Source of the DNA: Isoetes taiwanensis | Taxonomy: Eukaryota > Streptophyta > Lycopodiopsida > Isoetales > Isoetaceae | Assembly (NCBI GenBank): GCA_021234155.1 | Contig: JAJEKV010000032.1 | Location: forward strand, 12,156,099 to 12,220,098 | Direction: 5' to 3' | Length of the DNA stretch: 64,000 bases | Shown here: positions 56,499 to 64,000 of the stretch, piece by piece | How positions within the stretch are numbered: the first letter of the stretch is position 1 | How the letters are laid out: each line of letters begins with the position of its first letter | Notes under the pieces: model-generated | What the model was told of the DNA's origin: nothing | The model's input: the letters and a program-made list of their open reading frames with translations, nothing else | Database searches by the model: none | Position numbers and translations under genes: made by a program

Positions 56499-56830
56499 AG
56501 AAATAACGTAAACGCCTCCGAAATATATATAGAAACCTTTCGGCGTTTAAAAAGCGCCTCTGCTTTCACTACGCGAACCACCCTTCGCGTAGTTTAAAGC
56601 GTGAAGAATGGCTTACTACGAACAAAAGTTTAAAAGTGGCGAACAACTTTATACTTCGCTACGCGAAACTAGTTTCGCGTGTTTAACATTAAACTTTCCA
56701 ACTACGGGCGAAGGGGATTCGGCGTGTTTAAAACTTTAGACTTCGCTTTACGCGAAAAGAAAGTTCGGCGTAAAAGCGAAAACAGAAGGTTTAAACTTTG
56801 TAAACTTTTTTTCCGACGGCGGTATTAAAT
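56499..56830. repeat. Cluster of CGCGAA/TTCGCG palindromes
   Basis: CTACGCGAA-CCACCC-TTCGCGTAG (56569-56592) is a perfect hairpin. ACGCGAAACTAGTTTCGCGT (56661-56680) is a perfect 20-bp palindrome. Further CTTTACGCGAAAAG, CGGCGTTTAAA and GTTTAAA words recur. The cluster lies just 3' of the gag element at 56825-58093 and may be part of its 3' non-coding or LTR sequence. Confidence 0.6.
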
Positions 56831-58093
56831 ACAAAAAATACGTATTTTTCCCAAAAATACGTATTTTTGCACTTTATACGTCTGAAAAAATAGTTTCATA
56901 CGTACAGAACCTATCCCTGCCAAAATATCAATGTCTTCCACTTCTAATTCACACAATAATGGTTCATCATCATCCAAAAATGCTTCACATGCATGAAAAG
57001 TCTCAAACTCCGGGCTGCTCATGCATCTATCGCTATCTTTCTCATGACAACAACTACTTGGCTGCTCAAACTCAACAACATCATGCAAGAGAACATGCTC
57101 AAACTCCTCAACTATGTGAGATGTGATAAGATTTACCTCATTGGACTTCAAACTTGCTGATAAATGTGTATTCTTCATGGTTTCATGGCTGGCCTCATGT
57201 GTTCCATAGCCAAAACATTCAAATCTTGGACTGTCATGGCTGCCAACATGCTCTAATTGCTCTATATCAGATTTAGCAATTGTATCAATGCAAGAAGACA
57301 TTTTGAAAACATCATGTGAGACCTTCTTATCCTTCAAACATGCTAATTGACTTACTGTTATGGCTGCTCCATAGCTGCAACTTCCATAAGAGAAAGAAGG
57401 CACATATACATCCAAACATTCTTTCACCTAGACTTTTTTCTGGTCAAAACTCATATTTCCTTCATATTTCAGTGTGCAAACATGATGAGATTCCTCAAAA
57501 GCATCATTCTTTGAAAAAAACATCAATAATTCATGTATTTCAAGTGCTTTTGCAAAAGCTTGGTGCATAGAATGAAGCATACCTCTATGAAAGTACTTGA
57601 ACATCTTCTTGTGAACTTTGTAGCATGACTTGAGTCCTCTCACAAAGTAGCAAAGCAAATGAAGGGTGGGCCATTCTACTTTGTACCTTTTGCATTTGAG
57701 CATATAGGCATGAAATCTTTCCACAAAACTTGGTACCATTTCATTCTTCTTCAAAACAATTGTGGGCAGCTCTTCAATGACCTTCTCTTGTGTGATTGGC
57801 ACCCCAAATCTGTTGATGAAGTTCCTTTTGAGTTCATCCCATTCATGTATTTTGCAAGTCTTTTGGTAGTCAAACCAATGGCTTGCTTCCTCCTTCATGC
57901 ACCTGCCAAATACATCAATCTTTTCTCCTCTTCTCTTACCATAATCATCAAAATAGTCTTCAAATCTACGGAGATATAGCTCAGGTTCTTCAAGACCATG
58001 ATAAAAAGGCATTGGAATTGGAAAGATCACATCAACTTGTATGGGAATTGGAATTGCTGCAACCTTTTCTCCTTGAGAAGCTTGCTCCATCAC
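56825..58093 (-). CDS. Retrotransposon gag followed, after one in-frame TAG, by an unassigned ORF
   Basis: The first part (58093-57428, 221 codons) is a Retrotrans_gag domain: PFYHGLEEPELYLRRFEDYF, CMKEEASHWFDYQ, WDELKRNFINRFG, then VPSFVERFHAYMLKCKRY and LLCYFVRGL. A TAG follows FDQKKV, and the same frame stays open for 200 more codons (57427-56825). That part is acidic and Cys/His-containing (PSSCCHEKD, CELEVEDIDIL) without a protease, RT or zinc-knuckle motif. No pol lies downstream, so this resembles a gag-only non-autonomous element (TR-GAG type). The stop may be a mutation or a readthrough point. LTRs were not identified. Confidence 0.6.
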
Positions 58094-59339
58094 ATTATCA
58101 GAACTTTAGGCACTTAAAGACCATCAAGAACGCTCTGAACATCAGGAACATGCATGCTTAATTGCTCAATAGCCACGTGAATATCTACCAGGAAAGTATC
58201 TCGGTAGGACCTCCAAAATGTTGACTTGAATCCTGGCTACCAAGCCAACCTCATGAAAGTGCCTACCACAAGGGTGGTCAGGACCCTTAGATCACTTAGA
58301 ATGATCAATCCTCAAAGCAAAAGATGGATTAGAATGGAGCAAATTGCAAAAGGTTCAATTGTCCCTGAAATTTTGACAGTTTTGGAAGTGCCAAGTTTGC
58401 ATATCCATATCTTGGGATCCGTGAAGTGAAACTTATTCAAACTTGGAATGGTGAGAAAAGAGTAATAGAGGATGCTTGATATTTAATTTCAGCATTTTTC
58501 GATGCTTCCTCTGATTACTATGGATTTTTGAACAAGCACACTTGAAACAGACAATTTTCAATGAGTGTATCAGGAATTTTGACAAATTTGGAGCAGCCAA
58601 CTTTGGGAATCAGTAACTTGATATGAAAAGATCCTAAAATCATGAAACTTGGACTGCCGGAAGATGGATAGGAAGGTGTACACATGACGAAGTTTCAGAA
58701 TTTTTGGATGAGCATTTTGAGATCTATGGATTTTTGAAAAGGCAGGCGTGGAAGAGGAAATTTCAATGATTGTCTCAGAAATTTTTACAGTTCTAGAACA
58801 GCCAACTTTGCAAAGCCATAACTATGGATTTATGGATTCTAAAATCATGAAATTTGTTTTGAATGAGGGATGAATAGCAAGGGAATCATGGAAATTAAGC
58901 TCAGATTTTTTGGAGATATAGTCTACATATGGGACATGGCTAAACTTACAGACTCGGGACATTGAAATTTCAGTGTTTATAGCAGGGATTTTGATCAAAA
59001 ATCAGAAAATTTACATGAAACAAGTAGAATAACATCTATTTGGACTCCACAACAATGTGAAGGATAGTCTTGTATCAGAATATCAAAGGAAATATGGTAA
59101 TTCATCAATATTTTAGAACTTTTTTGTCAAAAGCATGTCAAGAAATTAGAAATGGAATCAAATCCTCAAGTAAGAGCTCTTGATCCTCCCTTTCTCCTCT
59201 CTTTTTCATCTTTCATGCCTCTATCCTTCCTAAGACAAAATCCCCTCTTGCACATCCCCTATTTTTGGTCTATTCTTTCATTTGTTTTTAGTGGTATTTA
59301 TGTTTTCTTGACATGAATCAGAGAGTTTCGGCCCCTTCT
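58094..59339. repeat. Upstream region of the gag element with about 200-bp diverged repeats
   Basis: Phrases like TTTTGACA(G/A)(T/A)TTTGGA ... GCCAA(G/C)TTTG ... GGATTTTTGAA recur near 58370, 58570 and 58785, each followed by TAAAATCATGAAA-like sequence. This gives about three diverged tandem copies of roughly 200 bp. They may be the element's 5' leader or LTR. From 59170 to 59290 the sequence is pyrimidine-rich. There is no gene. Confidence 0.5.
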
Positions 59340-60887
59340 TGTGACGCTCCTAGAATCCATACGATGCTCCCATCGTATAGATACGGGACTTCCCCTTCCA
59401 TGGCGACTACATCACCATGGCAAGGCCCTCCGGTATACTCGGACTACTTGGGATGGCCAAGTGTCCGGGTGAGGAACACGGAGGTGTCATTCGTCCCACG
59501 TCCTCTATGAAAAAATCCTATACAGCGGAAGCATACATATATGTTAGCATACAATCAAAATGCAAAATAATATACCACCACGAAGGGTGGCCCATCCATC
59601 ATCATCATGGGGAAAACAATACATCCATAACATCCTAAGATAACACAATAACAGGGCACTACCCCGGGCTCAGACTCCAAGGGGTCAACTGACGGCCAGG
59701 GTCTCAAGATATCAACAGACGGAAGTATAACATGGCATTGGCTGGCATAAGACAATGGCTAGGGTAGTCCACTCCATCCACCCCTCCTGTGCACACTTTG
59801 CAGATAGGCTGAGTCATGCTATGACGTGCTTGTAGCCCTCCGGAGACGCAATCCCAAGGAATCACCCTTCGGGACTACTCCGGGTTACATCTCCCCGGTC
59901 CGATGAGGTAGGTCAGAGAAGTGTCCCCTCCCCGAGTATGATGGATCCCTGGGTCTGCTAGAGAACACGTGCCCCCTCAGTGACCCCAGCATCTGTACCC
60001 GACTCTCTCTCGTAAATCTAAAGGTCAGCTCACCAACCCGTTCGAGCCCAGGACGTCCATATAGGCACGGCCCTTCAGCCCAGAGAGTGTCAGACCCATA
60101 CCCGGCCCACACACGGTGACCAGAAACCTAGCAAACTGTAGGAGTCCTGTAGCCACGCTAGGCAAGACCCCACCCCCGATTCACCATCATACACGTTATC
60201 TGGTGCTGAACCACATCATAGCATCCCCAGCCAGGTTGGCTCTTGTGCACAGGCCGCATTATTGGGTATTAAGGGATCTAATTAGAGACATCTCTAATCC
60301 TAGGAAGCTTTTAGGCCACTACCCGTCCCTTAATTCCCAATACACGGAAGAAGCAGAAAGAACTAATGTAATTACCATCCATGTATTCAGAACAATTCAT
60401 AAAGAGAATTTAACCATTTCATCTACCCAAAGAAGTGTTAGCAGAAAAGAAACCTATCTACTGACTAATCAGTGTCCTGGCTGGAACCATGGTCACAGTA
60501 GGCATCCATCTCTCGAAACTGGTAAGTAATTGTTGGCAAAACAAGCTTAGGCTGCTGGCTGCTGCTCCTCCTCAATCCCAATTCGAATTTGGGAGAGAAA
60601 ATGGGGTAGGACCCCTATTCCTAGGCCCAAAATGGTAAGTCCCTCCTGGCCAATCGATTTGGGCCAGAGGTGGCACCCCCTTATTGGTGATAATTAGCTA
60701 ATTAGACCATAATGACTTAATTAGGTTAATTAGGCCATTATAATTTTTAATTATCCCCTTTGGCTTTATTAACATAGCTAATAAAAACTATTGTGGGTAA
60801 CCCTCACTTGGACCATTAAGCCCATTGTGTCCCGGTGACGTGTCTTGGTATGTATACGTATACCGTATAGATACCTGGAACGTCACA
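59340..60887 (-). mobile_element. 3' LTR of a Ty3 chromovirus (1,548 bp)
   Basis: It begins TGTGACGCTCC and ends GGAACGTCACA, a terminal inverted repeat with the required TG...CA ends. It is directly preceded, in element sense, by the polypurine tract at 60888-60899. Pol of the same element lies further in (61977-64000). Its first about 180 bp are the source or relative of the fragments in every unit of the 27861-50540 array. The 5' LTR lies beyond the window. Confidence 0.88.
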
Positions 60888-60899
60888 TTCTCCCCCCTT
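60888..60899 (-). other. Polypurine tract of the chromovirus
   Basis: On the minus strand AAGGGGGGAGAA stands immediately before the LTR, the primer site for plus-strand DNA synthesis. It fixes the LTR boundary and orientation. Confidence 0.9.
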
Positions 60900-61398
60900 G
60901 GATTAATACTGTCCTCGGCATTAGAGTTAGTGGAGAGCAAGTTACAGCAAAAATACTTTAATTTATTGAAATAGGAAAGGTTTACACAGGGAACAATAGG
61001 ACAAGGAGTCCCGTCTAAACAAAATAGTACGAAATTATTCTGAAAACACATTTCAAAAACACTCAAATTCAAAACACAAGTTGGCCTACTACGTGAGGCC
61101 TCCATTCTTCTGCAGCTTATGAGTACGCTCTACTGGCCTGCAGAACATGCATTAGTGTTTACAAATTAAGCGAAATAGTGTGGTTGAAGGGACCACCCCC
61201 TTAAAGAAATTAAAATATGAATGCATGGGTCCTATCATGTCTAGGGCTTGCTTGTCGTCTCGGCGTAAGGAATGGCAATATTCCCATAATGGTCGTAGAT
61301 GAATGCGTCCTATCATGAATGCCTATATGCCCACTTTTCCCATCTAGGATGCATGTAACCCAACCCCTATAAGAATCCGTGCTGGATTGCACTCATAT
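60900..61398 (-). other. Chromovirus 3' non-coding region
   Basis: This lies between the end of the chromodomain frame and the polypurine tract. Only short frames occur (60788-61105, 61210-61392), with no domain. Confidence 0.5.
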
Positions 61399-61406
61399 GA
61401 CCCCTG

Positions 61407-61968
61407 CAATGTTGTTAAGTACGTCAAAATCCGTACGTTTAAAAAACGTTTTTCAAGATTTTTTAAAGATTTTTAAAAATTTTGAAAAAAATCTTTAAAA
61501 ACGTATTTCATATAAAATACGTTAAAAATCTTTAAAATCCTTTAAAATCCTTAAAAATCTTTACAAATCCTTAGACTATGATTTTTTTATCCAAATATAT
61601 GATATTCTTGAACTTATTTATCTTTGTATATAAAATTCTTATACTTCTTAACCTCTATAATAATGTTTTTCTGAACTTTCTTAAGAGTTGCATGGCAAAA
61701 CAGCTATTGTATCTTTGTACTTGAACTTAATAGTTTCTAATAGTAGCATAAGCTTCTGATTTATTTGTCGGCATGCTATGTCTTATAATTTGTAGCAAAA
61801 ATGTGCATTTTAATAGTAGCAAATATGTCCAATAAAGCAGTGCAAAGAATGTGCAATTTTTATATTTTTCATTTTTTGGCCATACCAAATCATAAAAATC
61901 CTTTAAAATACGTGAGGATTTTTATAGAAGTACTTTAAAAATAAAAAACGGGTTTTTTAACAACATTG
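61407..61968. mobile_element. hAT-type MITE (562 bp) inserted in the chromovirus
   Basis: The ends are CAATGTTGTTAA ... TTAACAACATTG, a perfect 12-bp TIR starting CA. They are flanked by the perfect 8-bp duplication GACCCCTG (61399-61406 and 61969-61976). An 8-bp duplication with CA-starting TIRs indicates a hAT-superfamily transposase. The interior is AT-rich with repeated AAAATC(C/T)TTTAAA words and no ORF. Confidence 0.92.
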
Positions 61969-61976
61969 GACCCCTG

Positions 61977-64000
61977 TCGCACTAACAGACCACTCTGCTT
62001 ACCATATGGGTTGGAGATGATCATATCTTGGATGGTTCGGCCCTGGCACTTCCTCATAAAGTCCGGGTAAGTCTTATCCAAATCTGCCTTAAGAATCCAT
62101 GTTGCGTCCTCTGTGGTTAAGTGTTTCCACTTGACCAAGTATTGCAAAATTTGAGTTCGACGGGTTTATGTATAGGCACGATCAAGGAGAGCTTCTGGCA
62201 CAATCTCCAATTGATCCTCAGTCATTTCCAGAAGTGTTGGTGTGTCCAGTATATCTTCTGGATTCGGATGGTGTTTCTTGAGAAGACTTACGTGCAGAAC
62301 TTTATAGATCTTTAAATGTGCGGGTAGATCCAACCGGTAGGCCTGAGGTCCTAGCCTTTCGGTTATCCGAAATGGCCCCGCCCATCTAGGTGCAAGCTTC
62401 TTATAGTTGCCAATTTTAAGCTTGGCTTGCTTCACCTTGATCTTGAGCCAAACGGACTCGTCAACTTGGAACTCTCGAGGAGTACGGTGGCGATCCGCTA
62501 CAATTCTGTCGAGCTCTTGCAGCTAACAAATATGCTCGAACCTCTTCAATCAGGCCTTGCATGTCTGCAAGCAGTTGCTGGGAAACCTCCACCTTGGAGA
62601 CTGGATTATGCCACGTGTCTGGTGTAAGGCATTGATAGCCATAATTAATCATGAAAGGAGATATCCTTGAGGACTCTTGTTTGGTACTATTGCAGGCAAA
62701 CTCGACCAACTAAATGTAGTCTGCCCATTGAGATTTTTTGTTCCAGACATAGTTACGCAGCATATCTTCAATAATGCGATTGGTACGCTTGGTTTGACCA
62801 TCTGTCTGCAGGTGATAAGTTGTGCTCATGGCAAGCTTAGTCTGAATAGTGCTAAAGAAATCCTTCCAGAACGCACTAACAAACTTAGGATCCCGATCCG
62901 ATATAATGGTACGGGGCATCCCATGCAGACGAAACACTTCCTTGGTGAAGAGCAAGGCGGTATCCAATGCAGTATCTGTGGTACGACATGGCAAGAAATG
63001 TGCCATTTTAGAGAGTTTGTCGACCACTACCATTAAGGCATCAAACCCTCTCAAGGTACGCGGAAGCCCCACGATAAAATCCATGGTAATAACTTCCCAC
63101 TTGGCATTGGGTACGTCCAGGGGTTGCAATTCACCTGGAATACGCAACTGTTCTGCCTTTGTTTGCTGACAAGTCTGGCACTGCTTAATGTACCTAGCAA
63201 TATGTTTCTTCATGCCTGGCCAGAAATAGCTGGAGCGGATTTTGAAATATGTCTTCATAAACCCGGCATGCCCTGCTATCGGACTATTATGTATATCATG
63301 GAGAATGAGCTTACGAACTCCAGACATCTCGGGAACACATAATTTGTCCTTGTAATAAAGGAGTTGAGCTTCCTTCTTATAATGGCGGAAAGTCTCCCTC
63401 TCCTTATCGGTTCTAGCTTCCTTAGATACACTTTGCCATATCTCTTGGAATTCCGGATCTGTAGGAAGGGTCTGTTGGATCTGTTTTCCAAACTCACTGG
63501 AGAGTGTGGAAATAGCATTACAATGCATGCGAGTGATGAATGGATGCCTGGAAAGGGCGTCATCAACAACATTATGCTTGTCTGGTTTGTAAATGACCTC
63601 AAAGTCATATTCCTTCAGGAATTCCATCCACCGTCTTTGCCTCAAGTTAGGGTGGGGTTGCGTGAAAATGTATTGGAGGCTTTGATGATCGGTGTCCAAC
63701 TGGAATCGCCTTCCAAGTAAATAATGCCTCCAAATACGCAAGGCACGCACCACGGCGAGCAGCTCTTGGTCATGCATGGGGTATCGTTGTTCCGCATCAT
63801 TCATCTTTCGAGAATCACAAGCGATAACCCGTCCGTCCTGCATTAAGACGCCCCCCGTAGCAATTTTACTGGCATCTGTTGCAACCCACTTATCCTTTTG
63901 AGGATCTGGCATCGTAAGCACATGAGCTGTTGTCAAAGCATCCTTTAAGGCTTGAAAGCCGGTTTGGACCTTTTCATGCTTGGTGAGATCAGTTAAAGGT
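61977..64000 (-). pseudogene. Ty3 chromovirus pol: RNase H, integrase, chromodomain (RT beyond window)
   Basis: In element order on the minus strand, RNase H comes first (VATDASKIATGGVLMQDG, DAEQRYPMHDQELLAVV, TDHQSLQYI, 63936-63540). The integrase zinc finger follows (HDIHNSPIAGHAG ... CQTCQQTK). The integrase core has the DDE residues in MDFIVGLP, ISDRDPKF and NRIIEDM. Then come the GPF/Y-like region (LAPRWAGPFRITERLG) and the chromodomain (LQYLVKWKHLTTEDATW, 62147-62050). A TAG interrupts at 62710-62712 (DYI, stop, LVEFAC), a frameshift lies near 62470-62530 and a TAA precedes the chromodomain. This copy is defective. The integrase chromodomain marks a chromovirus, a lineage that targets chromatin marks. 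Confidence 0.92.

Overview
This window is nuclear DNA from a land plant, probably one with a large, repeat-rich genome. The evidence is a plant glyoxal/galactose-oxidase-like gene, plant LTR retrotransposons primed by initiator tRNA-Met, a plant-type Helitron, LINEs, hAT and CACTA-type remnants, and GT-AG introns of plant size. The sequence does not fix the species. The divergent oxidase and a transposase remnant that recalls DUF7869 proteins would suit a fern, lycophyte or gymnosperm, but that is only inference.

Layout. 1-3604: a 1.12-kb tandem satellite. 3770-5899: a CACTA-like element holding tRNA-like repeats and GACGTCGC-rich ends. 5900-9516: tandemly joined non-coding LTR elements with tRNA-Met primer sites. 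9517-14300: decayed transposon pieces and a cluster of GTGTTA hairpins. 14830-16458 (-): the one clearly intact conventional gene, a 542-residue secreted copper-radical oxidase. 17240-25360: nested copia, gag and LINE fragments on both strands. 26095-26729 (-): a small two-exon gene with a Crypton-recombinase-like domain, possibly frameshifted.

27861-50540 is the most unusual part. It is an array of about 2.7-2.95-kb units (five complete, a sixth broken). Each complete unit carries, on the minus strand, a small gene for a secreted Gly/Pro-rich protein with a TATA box at constant spacing. About 400 bp upstream of each ATG lies a fragment of a chromovirus LTR end, and beyond it a dense cluster of TGTCAC/GTGACA motifs. 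The units fall into two subtypes (A, A, B, A, B), pointing to a 5.65-kb higher-order duplication. The sixth unit is split twice: by a 1.4-kb insertion and by a 6,224-bp non-autonomous Helitron (43679-49902) with base-precise termini. The Helitron carries fragments of a purple acid phosphatase gene and of a lectin-type receptor kinase.

50541-56820 is largely unassigned, with palindromes and simple repeats. 56825-58093 (-) is a retrotransposon gag with a second ORF after one in-frame TAG. 59340-64000 is the 3' part of a minus-strand Ty3 chromovirus (RNase H, integrase, chromodomain, PPT, 3' LTR), interrupted by a hAT-type MITE with a perfect 8-bp target duplication.

Repeat copies differ mostly at CAG/CTG sites and in homopolymers, and these changes break the small secreted-protein reading frames. 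This resembles uncorrected long-read errors at methylated CHG sites, so several apparent pseudogenes may be intact in the plant.
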